A stretch of DNA of 64,000 nucleotides from Skeletonema marinoi (lineage: Eukaryota > Bacillariophyta > Thalassiosirophyceae > Thalassiosirales > Thalassiosiraceae), in NCBI GenBank assembly GCA_030544225.1, contig CM060492.1, forward strand, positions 1,054,001 through 1,118,000. Reading direction: 5' to 3'. Position 1 is the stretch's first letter. Each line of letters starts with the position of its first letter. Shown here piece by piece: positions 47,124-57,843 of the stretch. The notes beneath the pieces were generated by a model. The model ran no database searches, was not told where the DNA came from, and was given only the letters and a program-made list of their open reading frames with translations. Made by a program: the position numbers and the translations under genes.

Positions 47124-48443
47124 ATGTTCCATGATACGTATTCAGCAGGTAGATTTTCTGCCGATGGGAGTAGCGCCGACAACATTAGAAGCACGAAAAC
47201 GAAAGATCCGTACGAAGTCCTTGATTTGCAAAGAAATGCAACTCAAGCGCAAATCAAAGCTGCTTATCGTAAACTCGCCCTGAAGTATCACCCAGATAGA
47301 GTTAATGGTGACGGTGCTGCTGGTGTAGAAGCAAAAAGATTAGCAACTGCTAAGTTTACAGAGATCTCTGCAGCCTACGAGTTACTGAGTAGTGGAGGTA
47401 CAAGAAGTGGTAATGCATCTCATCCATCGTTTGCAAATACTGCTGACCATCATAATGTCAACGACTACGCGAGATATTCTGCTTCCACAACTGTTCAAAG
47501 CCCATTCTCTCCAGGATTTGATCCGTTTGGTTTTGGAGCCTTCGACTTTCATTTCTCTGATCCATTTGAAGTTTTCCAGCAAGCCTTCAACCATCCATTC
47601 ATGCAGGAAGCACAAACAAGTATGGGTATGCCCCCTTTTGGAGGATTGTCATTTGCTCAAATGCCTGGATTCTCAACGAATACTGCATCAACATCATATA
47701 GTAGCAGTTCATTCTGCCAATCTGGTGGAATGGGTGCCTCTTCAAAGATGGTGTCTATCACACAATCTTCAGTTAATGGCAAGGTAGTAACAAGGCACGA
47801 AGAGGTGACAGTAAACCCTGACGGCACCAAAACTACTAAAGTAAAGATTTCTGGAGATGGTCTTGCGCAAGAAGAGCAAAGTAAGCGAATTCTTCCAGCT
47901 ATCAAACTTAAAAGTCAAGCAGCAATCAAAGATGGTACCAAGACTGTGCCTAACGTAGTAGAGGAAGATGACGATCTGGCTAAGGCAATTGCTATGAGCT
48001 TATCAGAGTCAGATTGTGGTGTAGACAGTAGTGGCACATCACCACCGCAGCAAAGACATTGCAGAGTTGACACTAAACAGCACTTAGAGCAACATCAACA
48101 AGCATCTAGGAAAGTTCATCCCTTGATTGCCAAAGAAAAGGGGTATATTATCGACTCGAAAGAAGAAGAAAGACCAAGCCAAGTCTCTTTGGAAATTCCA
48201 GCACGTCATCACAAGAGAAAATTTTGCGAAATAATGTCGCGTTGCTTGAGTTGTTGCTTTCCAAGACCAAAACGAAGAAGAATCACGGGAAGAAGGACAC
48301 ATCCTGACTCTGCTGACGAAGATCATGTCGACTATTCATCATTGACTGTCGTGCAATTGAGAGATATTCTTCGTAGAAAAGGTTTGAAAGTTAGCGGGAA
48401 GAAATCAGAGTTGCTAATGCGATTGGAAGCTTCAAATCGATGA
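47124..48443 (+). CDS. J-domain co-chaperone with ubiquitin-interacting motif and SAP domain
   Basis: 439 residues, ATG at 47124. The J domain (28-92) has [35 protein letters not shown] with the essential HPD, and [15 protein letters not shown] Phe/Gly-rich linker follows, as in class B DnaJ proteins ([20 protein letters not shown]). Residues about 275-292 ([17 protein letters not shown]) match a ubiquitin-interacting motif. A Cys-rich basic patch ([16 protein letters not shown]) comes near 371. The C-terminal 35 residues ([20 protein letters not shown] and on) are a SAP domain, normally DNA- or RNA-binding. J-UIM resembles DNAJB2, but the SAP addition is unusual. A nuclear HSP70 partner acting on ubiquitylated clients is inferred. 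Confidence 0.88.
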   Translation: MFHDTYSAGRFSADGSSADNIRSTKTKDPYEVLDLQRNATQAQIKAAYRKLALKYHPDRVNGDGAAGVEAKRLATAKFTEISAAYELLSSGGTRSGNASHPSFANTADHHNVNDYARYSASTTVQSPFSPGFDPFGFGAFDFHFSDPFEVFQQAFNHPFMQEAQTSMGMPPFGGLSFAQMPGFSTNTASTSYSSSSFCQSGGMGASSKMVSITQSSVNGKVVTRHEEVTVNPDGTKTTKVKISGDGLAQEEQSKRILPAIKLKSQAAIKDGTKTVPNVVEEDDDLAKAIAMSLSESDCGVDSSGTSPPQQRHCRVDTKQHLEQHQQASRKVHPLIAKEKGYIIDSKEEERPSQVSLEIPARHHKRKFCEIMSRCLSCCFPRPKRRRITGRRTHPDSADEDHVDYSSLTVVQLRDILRRKGLKVSGKKSELLMRLEASNR

Positions 48444-48552
48444 CTGAACCTCACTTGAATGATGACAGCCGAAGGGTTAGAGTGTTACATTATTCTAGCT
48501 AATAGTTACTTTATTTGTATAGCGTTTACACAAGTGTGAACCAAAATCATTG

Positions 48553-50032
48553 TTACATGAAGCTGGCAAGAACCAGCAGCACTCCGAGTAAGCCATCGCG
48601 AACAGCCTTTTCTGCCAATACAACATCGCCTCCTTTTGTTCTCCATACTTGATATGTCTTTTGAGCAAACAATCCACCTCCTAGGGTAGATAAGACTAAC
48701 TTTCTAGCTGCTGGAAAAGTCACAGACATTGTGTCAGCTCCACTTGACATGCTCATTAGCCGAGAAATACCCATTGGAACCCACTTGACCAAAGATTCTC
48801 CACATGCCGAAATACAGGCGACAATTGACCATCCCATTGCAACTCTCGACGCCATTTCCTTGCCATATTTTACTGGCAAGGTCTGAATACCAGCCTTTGC
48901 ATCTCCTTCACAATCTGTGATATCCATCAAAATCTCTCGACACATGATCCCAGCAAACAATGATAGAACGAGATAACTTAATGGACTTTGGAAGATCAAG
49001 GCATATGGAACCGATGTGGACACTTTCGCTGCAGTAGCAGCAGTACTATCACTTAGTACGTTCCAAGCAGCGAGCCCACTTGTAATAGGACTCATAGCTA
49101 CCAATGCAGCACAACTGATATTCTTTATCCATGTTTTTGGTTTCAATTCATTTGTGTAGAGGTAAGTTGTGATGGCACCACCAATGACCATCAGACGTGA
49201 AATTGACCCAGGAACGAATGCTGACGACAATAGCAAGATTGCATATAAATACTTTAGAGTAGGGGAAAAAGCGGTGATAGTCAGCACTTTTGTAATTCCT
49301 CTAAAGACAACACAGAAGCAACCAGTTGTTCATGCTTACCGAATCAAATGTTTTTGTAACTGAAAAAGGAACCGTGCCTTGCGCAAGCGGATGATAATGC
49401 CCATACTCTTCTCGTATATTCTCATTCTCGTCTGTGTCGTCTGGAACAACATCTACTCCATTCCTTGCATCATAATAATCATTTGTAATCATGCTGGTAG
49501 AAGTTACTAGCATGAGTGAGAGCAATACCATCATCATGGAGGGTTCTTTCAAGAGAGATAATAGCATCGATGAGGAAGATGTTGATACTGGCTGCATTGT
49601 CATCTTCCAGAACTCTACAGCACGATGAACCCCCAAGACATGAAAGAGGAACACAATTGGAAAGTTTATTGGCCGGCATAGAAGAAGCAATTGTTTTAGA
49701 TATGGACGAATGTATTTTTTCTTTTCCTCTCCTTCGTCATCGCTGCCATCGACAGCTGCCGATGAAGAATATATTCTAGTAGGACAGCGGTATATTTTGT
49801 CACGGCGTAGCTTGCTATCAGTAGCGACAGAGGTGAAAATGTCAATCGCCTCGAAGGTGCTAAGCGGGATTGATGCTCTTGATAGAGAAGATGTGGATCT
49901 GCTGCTGCTGCGGAATAATGATGGTGGAAATGCTTCACATGTATCGGCACTCAGGAGGATGGTCGATCCGATGATCAGCAGCAGCGAGGCAAGCTTGGCA
50001 GGCAGTGGGGTGTGGTGGTAATGACGGCGCAT
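48553..50032 (-). CDS. Plastid-targeted UbiA-family prenyltransferase
   Basis: Integral membrane enzyme that attaches an isoprenoid chain to an aromatic or other acceptor. Exons 50032-49340 and 49251-48553 are in phase 0. The acceptor follows a strong pyrimidine tract (TTTTTCCCCTACTCTAAAG), the intron is 88 bp, and the product is 463 residues. The leader MRRHYHHTPLPAKLASLLLI ... DTCEA then FPPS fits plastid import. First Asp-rich motif: MITNDYYDARNGVD. Second: LMDITDCEGDAKAGIQTLPVKYG. About eight hydrophobic segments are seen. The second motif resembles homogentisate and chlorophyll-type enzymes, but I cannot choose among tocopherol, plastoquinone, menaquinone or chlorophyll routes. It converges on the J-domain gene (109 bp). 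Confidence 0.88.
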
Positions 50033-50286
50033 TGCTTTGGTGTCCTTTATTTGTAAGAGTTGACAGTATGAGAACGTATGATAGCGTCGTCATTGTCAGT
50101 GGTCCGAATTCCAAAAAGATGCCGCAGATGTCACAGCCCGCGCCAAAAAAAGGCAGTCTCTCCTCTTTTCCTGCCTTCCTTCTCTTCTCACCCTCCGATT
50201 TTTATTTGCTCCATTTGCTTGCACGCTCCAGCGTTGTTATTGGTGGTGTGGGCGGCTGCCGTGTGCTGATTGATAGGCCAAAGAAG

Positions 50287-51198
50287 ATGGCAGCATACAG
50301 AGCTCTCTCTGCTCTCAGGAGGTGCGGCATTAAGACGTCTCGCAGCCGCCATACAAATACTGTGGCTGCATCAGCAGGCGCTTCGTTGATGTGTGTCGGA
50401 ATGTCTGTGACGAAATCAAAATCTTATCATTGCATGGCAGAAGCCAATCCACAAACAAACAATAACCGACGACGGAAACGACCACCTACCTTTGGTTCTA
50501 CCGTACCGACTATCACGAAAAGAGGCATCACAACAGGTATTGATGGTGAAGATATTGCATCAGTGGCGGTGGATGATCGAGAGGATTGTCCAATGTGCAA
50601 AAAGTTTGGATCTGGTCCATGTGGAGATATATTTAAGCAATGGCTAAACTGCACTGACAAGCATCCAGGTAAGGATGCAAACGGAGAACCTTTGCATCTT
50701 ACACACTGTTTGGAACTCGCAGAAAAATTAGCCGAGTGCCTCGACACTCATGCTGACTATTACACTAGTAAGGATAATGAAGAAGACATTAAACAACAAG
50801 AAAAACCTCAGTCACAGGAAACAGACACATTGAAAACAGCATGGAGTGAATTTGTCAGTGAAATGGAAGATGGCATCAAGGCAAACACATTTACAACATC
50901 ACCTTTCCCAGAGAAATGCAGTCCATCAATGCAATTCAAGCCAAGTAGCAAGATTGGTGCAGCCATCTTTGCTCCAGATGTAAATGGTGCATCAATCATT
51001 ACAGCCTACATCTTAGATGATAATGACAATGTGCTTGCGGCTGGATCAAAAGAGGATATGGACATGGGCAATTTTGGATGTGTATTGCAATTTGATGTCT
51101 TGGATGAAAGTATGAAGTCAGCCACTTGTCGAGCTATTTATGATAGTGACGATACAAATGTGACAATCTTTACTAGAACAATGCTTGTTCCAAAGTAA
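50287..51198 (+). CDS. GCK-domain protein, probably mitochondrial
   Basis: 303 residues from the ATG at 50287; the frame extends upstream but with no convincing start. The N-terminal 45 residues are rich in Ala, Arg and Ser with no acids (MAAYRALSALRRCGIKTSRS), a typical mitochondrial presequence. Residues about 102-163 form a GCK domain: CPMCKKFGSGPCGDIFKQWL, NCTDKHPG, then HCLELAEKLAECLDTHADYY. Its spaced cysteines resemble CHCH-type proteins of the intermembrane space. The C-terminal 110 residues form a beta-rich region I do not recognise. The function of GCK proteins is not established. Confidence 0.82.
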   Translation: MAAYRALSALRRCGIKTSRSRHTNTVAASAGASLMCVGMSVTKSKSYHCMAEANPQTNNNRRRKRPPTFGSTVPTITKRGITTGIDGEDIASVAVDDREDCPMCKKFGSGPCGDIFKQWLNCTDKHPGKDANGEPLHLTHCLELAEKLAECLDTHADYYTSKDNEEDIKQQEKPQSQETDTLKTAWSEFVSEMEDGIKANTFTTSPFPEKCSPSMQFKPSSKIGAAIFAPDVNGASIITAYILDDNDNVLAAGSKEDMDMGNFGCVLQFDVLDESMKSATCRAIYDSDDTNVTIFTRTMLVPK

Positions 51199-51344
51199 GA
51201 CCAAAATAATATAATTTTGATCATTTTAGTTACACATTAGGCCAAGCCTTGTTTCTGTTTCATTTTTGAATTTACTTTACAATAGTGATGAGCAGTCACC
51301 TCCCAGAATACGACACATTAGAGAGCAAGTCTCATCAATACTTA

Positions 51345-52214
51345 TTACTTGCTCTCTGGCGCCCTTTCCGGGCACATCGAAGCTTTGTGCCCAAGCTTCC
51401 CGCAGCAATAACATCGCGCAGGGATCGTTGACCTACGTCTATATCGCTTGCCGGGTGTAGCTGGCAGTGTCTGCGAAAGCCTTGCATTAACTTTCCTATA
51501 GTTCAAATCACAGTAATGCCCCAAGAACTTGGTTAGTGCCTCCACATCACCCACGTGATAGTCTCTTGGACTACAAAAATAAGATCCTCTGACATTATTA
51601 ACTCCAAACTCCAACATACACTCGGCTGTAACTTTACTTTCCAATCCAAGCAAGAATCTCGGAGGAATTCTTTTATGTTCTCTCAACACACGGATGGGTT
51701 TGTATAATCTAGTCCACTGTGAGCCACGTCCACGTTCGTGCTGTTTGAATCGTTGCTTGCGATTTTGTGTAGAGCCCACGTAGTATTTCCCATCTTCACA
51801 TTCCAATACGTAGACTGTACACTTCTCAAGCTTCATGCGGACTGCCTCTTTGAAGAGGTACAACACTCGAGATATTTTGGTGAAGAATCTTCTGCCAACA
51901 CCATTGTTCTTGTGTGATTTGTTGGATTTTGATGTGGCTGTCGCACTGCCGCCGCCGGTGTTGAAGGCAAGGTTGACATCGGCATCGACCCATTCATCTG
52001 CGTAATTTAGACGAACAGATTGACGTTTATTGCGGAATCCATTGTTTGATTTAAGCGTTTGATGAGGATAGACACATTGAGGCTGCTTGATTGACCGAAG
52101 TTGGGGCTGCCTAATAGCGAAAAGAGCATCCGCCGAATACCGTTGAGTTGATGCCACTGTTAAAAAAATGAACACAAGAGATGCCCGTAAGGCGGGCACA
52201 CCACGTAGATCCAT
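51345..52214 (-). CDS. GIY-YIG nuclease-domain protein with CCHC zinc knuckle
   Basis: 289 residues from the ATG at 52214. The N-terminus has a hydrophobic stretch (ALRASLVFIFLTVASTQRYSADALFA), a signal peptide or plastid-type leader. The GIY-YIG domain (about 135-180) has CTVYVLECEDGKYYVGSTQN, RKQRFKQHERGRGSQWTRLY and KPIRVL, and VTAECMLEFGVNNVRGSYFC follows. In this domain class Tyr, Arg and a downstream Glu (here perhaps LESKVTAE) form the nuclease site. The C-terminus has a single zinc knuckle CYCCGKLGHKASMC (CxxCxGHxxxxC type). Nuclease plus nucleic-acid-binding knuckle plus targeting leader suggests action on organelle DNA or RNA, an inference. It is related to SLX1-like and phage GIY-YIG folds but is neither. 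Confidence 0.85.
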   Translation of the reverse strand: MDLRGVPALRASLVFIFLTVASTQRYSADALFAIRQPQLRSIKQPQCVYPHQTLKSNNGFRNKRQSVRLNYADEWVDADVNLAFNTGGGSATATSKSNKSHKNNGVGRRFFTKISRVLYLFKEAVRMKLEKCTVYVLECEDGKYYVGSTQNRKQRFKQHERGRGSQWTRLYKPIRVLREHKRIPPRFLLGLESKVTAECMLEFGVNNVRGSYFCSPRDYHVGDVEALTKFLGHYCDLNYRKVNARLSQTLPATPGKRYRRRSTIPARCYCCGKLGHKASMCPERAPESK

Positions 52215-52688
52215 CTTGTTCGCTGTAGGCACTATATTTTACTGAATAAATATTATCAAATTCTACACTGATCAATGCACCTCAGAACTGTCGTGGGAGG
52301 GCAAAATGATGGGGCCATGCAATGATGGCACAACGCACAACAATAAAACAAAACACAAAACGGCAGCTGTTTTCAACCTGCGCGAATTTTAGAACATACC
52401 GCGAATAGTTCACCCTTTCTTATCGATACTACCCCTTCGGAAAATTATGCACAGTATTTACTGTATGAATCATCATTACAGCATTAGTATCCCCACAATC
52501 ACCTATGCAACTTTCACCCCCAGATGATGTTGACATTGAGAACAATGATCCGATTTTCGATTTTAGAGAACAAAAAAGCGCCGCTATCAACAGAACAACC
52601 ATGGCGCCGACCTGAGCTCTCATAATCTGTCTACAATTCACTACCACGTACCACAAACGACAATAGACTGCCTTATTCAACGCAAGCT
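52215..52688. other. Divergent promoter region of GIY-YIG and IVD genes
   Basis: 474 bp. It contains a small minus-strand open frame (52429-52623) listed separately. No repeats are seen. Confidence 0.45.
52429..52623 (-). CDS. Possible small membrane or secreted peptide
   Basis: 64 residues from an ATG at 52623 with context CTTATGAGA-like rather than optimal. The N-terminus is hydrophobic (MRAQVGAMVVLLIAALFCSL), followed by a polar stretch with two cysteines (ESCIGDCGD). It sits in the promoter gap, starting 66 bp upstream of the IVD start on the other strand. No family is recognised. It may be chance. Confidence 0.22.
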   Translation of the reverse strand: MRAQVGAMVVLLIAALFCSLKSKIGSLFSMSTSSGGESCIGDCGDTNAVMMIHTVNTVHNFPKG

Positions 52689-54050
52689 ATGCATCGCCTG
52701 ACTCCAACAGTACGCCGCCTTGTTGCGGCAAAGTCTTCCAAGAATATCATCTCCAAAAGCAAAAGATGCTTTGCATCAGCATCAGCTTCTCCCACCAGCT
52801 GGGATGCTGACACCAATGACGCAACGAATACCAATTCACCAACCAAACTCTTCAATCCAACTGATGATCACGCAGCACTACGCGAAATGGTCCGTTCCTT
52901 CACCGAACGAGAGGTCGAGCCACAAGCATTGGAGTACAATCGAAGTGAAACATTCAATAGTGAGCTCTTTCGCAAGTTTGGCTCTCAGAATGGTGGATTG
53001 GGTATATTGGGCTTGACTGCTCCAGATGAGTTTGGTGGGACGGGTCTACCTGATGCTACGGCAGTATCGATTGTTCATGAGGAGTTGTCCTATTCAGATC
53101 CTGCACTTTGTCTCAGCTATCTGGCACATTCGATTCTGCTAGTAAATAATTTGGCTGTGAATGCAAATGATGAACAGCTTGCACGATTCATGCCTGGAAT
53201 ATGTGACGGGAGCAAGATTGGAGGTATGTGCATGTCGGAACCAAATGCAGGAACAGATGTGCTTGGGATGAAATCGAATGCTGTCTATGACAGTGCTAGA
53301 GATGGGTTCGTCTTAAATGGTACGAAAATGTGGATTACTAACGGTACATTGACTGGCAAGGAGACTGGAGATCTGTTCCTTGTGTATGCTCGTACTGGAA
53401 CTGAGAAGAGGTCAGATATTACTCAGTTTGTTGTGGAGGAGGGAATGGAGGGGTTCAACGTGGGCCAAAAGATTACAGACAAGCTTGGCATGCGAGCATC
53501 GCCAACTGCAGAACTTGTGTTTGAGAATGTATTCCTACCAGCCAAGACTCATGTTGTAGGTGATGTGAATGGAGCTACTCTCTGCATGATGAGAAACCTG
53601 GAGATTGAGCGTGTGGCCTTGGCTGCAATGGCGGTAGGGATCGCCCGTCGTTCTCTTGACGAGATGATTGCGTATGCATCCAATCGACCAGCCTTTGGCA
53701 AGAGTTCACTATTTGGCTTTGGTCAAATACAGAAACACATTTCTGAATCCTATGCCGAGTATATGGCTGGCAAGTGTTACCTCTATGCAACGGCTAACGG
53801 ATTGGATCTGTCAACATATGGAAATGGTCTTGATGCTGATGGAGTGAAGTTGTACTGCGCCACAATGGCGAAGAATGTCGCCGATAGAGCAATTCAAGTC
53901 ATGGGTGGATATGGCTACTGTGGCGAGTACACTGTGGAAAGGCTGTGGAGAGATGCCAAGCTGTTAGAGATTGGAGGTGGTACCAATGAGAGTCATCACA
54001 AAAATATGGCAAGGGATTTGCACAAGTTGGATGGCGACAAACTGGAGTAG
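52689..54050 (+). CDS. IVD: Isovaleryl-CoA dehydrogenase, mitochondrial
   Basis: FAD enzyme of leucine breakdown that oxidises isovaleryl-CoA and passes electrons to ETF. 453 residues, ATG at 52689. The presequence is basic and Ser-rich (MHRLTPTVRRLVAAKSSKNI). Acyl-CoA dehydrogenase motifs: LGLTAPDEFGGTGLPD, GGMCMSEPNAGTDVLGMKS, GFVLNGTKMWITNG and KLGMRASPTAELVFENV. The catalytic base appears to be the Glu of NLEIERVALAAMAVG, the helix position typical of isovaleryl-CoA dehydrogenase. The usual downstream glutamate position reads IGGGTNE, without it, as in this subfamily. VMGGYGYCGEYTVERLWRD closes the fold. Converges on APC7 (68 bp). Confidence 0.93.
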   Translation: MHRLTPTVRRLVAAKSSKNIISKSKRCFASASASPTSWDADTNDATNTNSPTKLFNPTDDHAALREMVRSFTEREVEPQALEYNRSETFNSELFRKFGSQNGGLGILGLTAPDEFGGTGLPDATAVSIVHEELSYSDPALCLSYLAHSILLVNNLAVNANDEQLARFMPGICDGSKIGGMCMSEPNAGTDVLGMKSNAVYDSARDGFVLNGTKMWITNGTLTGKETGDLFLVYARTGTEKRSDITQFVVEEGMEGFNVGQKITDKLGMRASPTAELVFENVFLPAKTHVVGDVNGATLCMMRNLEIERVALAAMAVGIARRSLDEMIAYASNRPAFGKSSLFGFGQIQKHISESYAEYMAGKCYLYATANGLDLSTYGNGLDADGVKLYCATMAKNVADRAIQVMGGYGYCGEYTVERLWRDAKLLEIGGGTNESHHKNMARDLHKLDGDKLE

Positions 54051-54118
54051 CTCCTCTAGAGAGAGAGTAGAATAGAAACATGTGGTCCACTACTTTAGAT
54101 GTATAATTATGAATAAAA

Positions 54119-56260
54119 TCAATAATATTCCTCTCCTCCTCCGTATTCTTCACTTGCCTCCTCTTGCATTTCATCGTCATCAGGATCCAGCCCTCTCATT
54201 ATCTTTTCCAGCCGCTCAAGACCTTGGACTGCAAGTCCATTATGCGGATTCATTGATATTGCCGTGTGATAGCACTCAAGAGCGGAATCATACTTTTCGT
54301 CCAACGTGTAAATCTCAGCTAGCTTGGCCTGGATGATGTCACCATGCTCCTTGACCCAGGTATTGGTATGGCTACTTGTAGATGATGTCCGAGAGCTCTC
54401 TTTTGTCGCTCCTGTACCATCCATACCGTCTTGTAACAACTTCACGCACGTTTCAAAGTTTCCTTCTGAAGCATAAATGTCAACTAATGCGAAAAGTGGA
54501 CGAGGAGCACCTGGGTCAATGTCCATTGCTTTTTTCAATGCTCGCTTGGCACGATCCTTCCCTTCTCCAGCACCTTGTTGATTCGGAGGTGCCTGTGCTA
54601 GCGCCAACCCCACCAGAGTTGTCGCACGTGCATCACGCGGCGCTTGTGAAATAGCCTCCTTGGCAGTACAAATGGCCTCCTTGAATTTATTCGCCGCAAG
54701 ATACGATTCTACCAACCCCTCATACGATGGAATATCACGCTGAAGATCATTGGCACGAAAGAAGCTAACAACTGCATGGTCCGGCCTATGTGACGATAGC
54801 AAAATGGATCCACGCAAATAATGCGCAAATGCATGCTGCTGATCCAATGATATAGCCTTATCCACAAACGCAATTGACTTTTCATGATCTTCCCTTGCCA
54901 AGTGATACAAACTCAAACACACCCACGGTTCCGGACGCTTATCTTCCGCATCTAACAAATCAGCACAAAGTTGTCCCAACTCCAATTCCACACCGCACGT
55001 TCCCATGTTATTCTTGTCCATGCTATTATTGCTGTTTTCTCTACCACCATGACAACTGTATTGATACTGTAAGAATCCACCCTGTTGTAACAAAAAGGCA
55101 TTCTTTCGACTCATACGCAGTTGGAACAGCAAGTGAGCGTACTTGTCCATTCCTTCAACCCACGTTGGATCAATGGCACGGACACGTTTGTAACTTTGCT
55201 CTGATCCCAATATTTGCCCTAATTCTTGTTGAATATGTGCTAGTTGAATCAGTATGTAGGGATGGTCTGGAAAGAGATTATTCAACTTGGAGAAGTGTTG
55301 ATGGGATGCATGAAGTTGATTCCGATGAAGGCTGGTTACGGCTAGTACATAATCACGTACTGGTATCAACAATTCATTGTTGTTGTTGTTGTCCTTTGCA
55401 TCGTCATGATTCTCATCATCATTACCAGTTTGCATAGTGTCAGTATCCTTCTTACTCTTCTTCACCGAAGCAATCCTCTCCTGAGCAAAATTCTCAACAG
55501 CCTCATCCACCAACTCCAAAATAGCCGTATCCGCACACCCCAACACAGCCAACTGCTCCACCGCCTCAATCGCATATGGATTCTTCGCCAATGCAAACCT
55601 ATACTGAACAATCGCATCACTTGCCCGATTACTCAACATGTAAAGATGGCCATGCAACATTAACGATTGCAATGTCGAAAAATCATTCGTGGCAATCTGT
55701 CCATCTCTCAATCTTGGACGGGGGAAACACCGTTCCAATATCGATGCGGCCTCAATGATTGATCCAGTTTGGGATAATGCCTGACATTCTTTGACACGTA
55801 GCGTTGCCTCCCATGAGGATGTGACTCCATCATCTGAGGAACGGGTGGTACGTCGTGGTGAGCGTGTGTAGTGATAATCGTGAACAAGTGTGACAGCCTG
55901 TCGATAATATTCGACTGCACATAAAAATCGTTCGGCGCGATTGGCACAATCACCAAGTAGTTCGTACGTAGTCGCCATGGCAATGGTATCCTCAATAGCA
56001 TTGGTATTACTACCCAGATAATTCTTTCGGGGGGTAGTTTTCGGCAGAGGTTGTCTCAATTTGAGTTTCATTTGGGATAATTCTAGCAGTGATAATTTTT
56101 CACAGCTTAGGAATTGATGTGCGTGGAATAGTTCGATGGCTTGTTGTTGGAGGGGTGTCTTTGGCGGACGATCGTTGGCGTTGTTTTCGTATTGGGCGAT
56201 CATGTTGGAGGGGATGATGGAGTTGTTTACTGTGTTCGGGTGTGCTTTGTAGCTTGACAT
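54119..56260 (-). CDS. APC7: Anaphase-promoting complex subunit 7 (TPR protein)
   Basis: 713 residues, ATG at 56260. APC7 is a TPR scaffold subunit of the ubiquitin ligase that drives the metaphase-anaphase transition. The N-terminal helical part has [26 protein letters not shown] and [17 protein letters not shown], followed by [39 protein letters not shown], matching the APC7 N-terminal half. The later TPRs include [45 protein letters not shown]-type helices and a last unit [20 protein letters not shown]. The tail is acidic ([18 protein letters not shown]). Asn/Asp-rich insertions near 270-290 and 420-440 are low in complexity. CDC27 or APC8 are alternatives, but the [12 protein letters not shown] block favours APC7. 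Confidence 0.88.
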   Translation of the reverse strand: MSSYKAHPNTVNNSIIPSNMIAQYENNANDRPPKTPLQQQAIELFHAHQFLSCEKLSLLELSQMKLKLRQPLPKTTPRKNYLGSNTNAIEDTIAMATTYELLGDCANRAERFLCAVEYYRQAVTLVHDYHYTRSPRRTTRSSDDGVTSSWEATLRVKECQALSQTGSIIEAASILERCFPRPRLRDGQIATNDFSTLQSLMLHGHLYMLSNRASDAIVQYRFALAKNPYAIEAVEQLAVLGCADTAILELVDEAVENFAQERIASVKKSKKDTDTMQTGNDDENHDDAKDNNNNNELLIPVRDYVLAVTSLHRNQLHASHQHFSKLNNLFPDHPYILIQLAHIQQELGQILGSEQSYKRVRAIDPTWVEGMDKYAHLLFQLRMSRKNAFLLQQGGFLQYQYSCHGGRENSNNSMDKNNMGTCGVELELGQLCADLLDAEDKRPEPWVCLSLYHLAREDHEKSIAFVDKAISLDQQHAFAHYLRGSILLSSHRPDHAVVSFFRANDLQRDIPSYEGLVESYLAANKFKEAICTAKEAISQAPRDARATTLVGLALAQAPPNQQGAGEGKDRAKRALKKAMDIDPGAPRPLFALVDIYASEGNFETCVKLLQDGMDGTGATKESSRTSSTSSHTNTWVKEHGDIIQAKLAEIYTLDEKYDSALECYHTAISMNPHNGLAVQGLERLEKIMRGLDPDDDEMQEEASEEYGGGEEYY

Positions 56261-56525
56261 TTTGAATAATGTAATGGTTGATATATCTTATGTATGGCTC
56301 AATTGTAATGTCTTGTTACTTGGTTGTTAACAATCTTTGTGAGATTAGTATCACTTCTAGAGATCACTGCCGCCTACAACTTATGGTAGAACAGAGCGTG
56401 GTATTGTAGCAGGAAGTGAATGATCCGTTTGTGATCGCCGTCATCGTCAAAACTGTCATTGTCGCCAAAATGAAGGATTTCGGCGATTCACCATCAAAAT
56501 CAAAAATCCAACAACAACGTTGACC

Positions 56526-57671
56526 ATGGCGTTCCATCCACCACCCCCATCCTTCGAACTGCACACCCCCGCCGAACCCCAATGGTTCCCCCGTCCAATC
56601 ACCGACACCATCGAATCCTCCCTCGACCTCCTCGAACGAGTCGAAGAAGATCGCCGCCGCCGCCTCCGCTCCATTGCCACCGTAGCCGCCCGAGTTCCCA
56701 TCGGGTTGGGCGGTACCGAAGACAGAGGGAATGCTGGTGCCGCCAGTGCAGCGAATGTATCGCCCAAACCAAACAATCAGTCGAATAGGCCGAGCAATTA
56801 TGGAAGGTATCGATATTATCCGCCGCCAGAGGAGACGAATGAAGATGAATCTTTGAGACTGCATCGATCGTATAGTAGTCACCATCATCATCAGGAGCAG
56901 CAGTCATCATCGTCCTTTTCAACAATGGTAACGGGTCGTAGTCGAGATCGACGAAAGAATACTACCAATATTGCTGCCAATCGTCGTGCAGTGGCTGCTT
57001 CTGCTGCGGCAAGTAGTACTAGTCGAAATAATAGATCCAGATCAACATCGCATTCACCACATTCTCAACAACAACGTCGGGATTTACACACTCCTACCGA
57101 TGGGATTGGGACGACAACTGCTGCTGCTCCACCAACTGTTCACATGGATTACGACAGCAGTGCCAACAATAATAGTGATTCGGGATCTTCCATTGAAGGT
57201 GGACGATTTCTAGATTCATTTAACGTTTCCACCTCGGCTGTATTGTTTTTGTCACCACCATTTGATCCAAGGGCGGGTGGAGGACGTACACCAGCTGGTA
57301 ATAGACGAAGAAGCAGCACTTCTTCTCGGTCACCTTGGCATTTGTATCAAAACTCTTCTGTGGATTGGAGTATGTCGACTCCGCATAATACTACTACGAA
57401 TGATGCAACTTCATCACAACAACAGCAGCATCAGTTGTTACAAGTGGATACTTCTGTGGCACCATCAGTAGATGCATCGGCAATGATGGATGATACTGAT
57501 TTAATTACACCACCCGCAATGATGATGACAACAACAACAGCGGCAACTACTACTGATCAACATGCATCGGCTCAGCATGGTCATGGAGAGGATGTCTATT
57601 CTCAGAGAAGGGGTGCAACGAGTGTGAGGCGTAGTCAGAGGCAACGGAGGAGAAGACGTGATTGGGAGTGA
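56526..57671 (+). CDS. Low-complexity protein, unknown function
   Basis: 381 residues from the ATG at 56526 (ACCATGG). The only ordered-looking part is the N-terminal 50 residues (PQWFPRPITDTIESSLDLLE, then VEEDRRRRLRSI), an amphipathic helix. The rest is rich in Ser, Thr, Asn, Arg and His with homopolymer-like runs and ends in a basic patch (RRSQRQRRRRRDWE) that could be a nuclear signal. I recognise no domain. The open frame, the start context and spacing from its neighbours argue that it is a real gene. It diverges from APC7. Confidence 0.6.
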   Translation: MAFHPPPPSFELHTPAEPQWFPRPITDTIESSLDLLERVEEDRRRRLRSIATVAARVPIGLGGTEDRGNAGAASAANVSPKPNNQSNRPSNYGRYRYYPPPEETNEDESLRLHRSYSSHHHHQEQQSSSSFSTMVTGRSRDRRKNTTNIAANRRAVAASAAASSTSRNNRSRSTSHSPHSQQQRRDLHTPTDGIGTTTAAAPPTVHMDYDSSANNNSDSGSSIEGGRFLDSFNVSTSAVLFLSPPFDPRAGGGRTPAGNRRRSSTSSRSPWHLYQNSSVDWSMSTPHNTTTNDATSSQQQQHQLLQVDTSVAPSVDASAMMDDTDLITPPAMMMTTTTAATTTDQHASAQHGHGEDVYSQRRGATSVRRSQRQRRRRRDWE

Positions 57672-57843
57672 ATAAGCATCATGTTGTAATTATTCAGAAG
57701 TATTGATGATCTTTTAGACTTCTTTACTCTATCATATTCATATCTACTATTATTGTAATGTTACTACCCCATGCTGTCTATTATTTGACCTGGTATTAGA
57801 CACTGCATGAACTTCTTTCCCCATACACCATACAATACATACC

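Noticed and set aside
51345-52214. GIY-YIG plus CCHC gene as part of a mobile element
   Set aside because: No reverse transcriptase, integrase, inverted repeats or target duplications flank it. The gene has a leader and normal spacing to its neighbours, so it is treated as a host gene.
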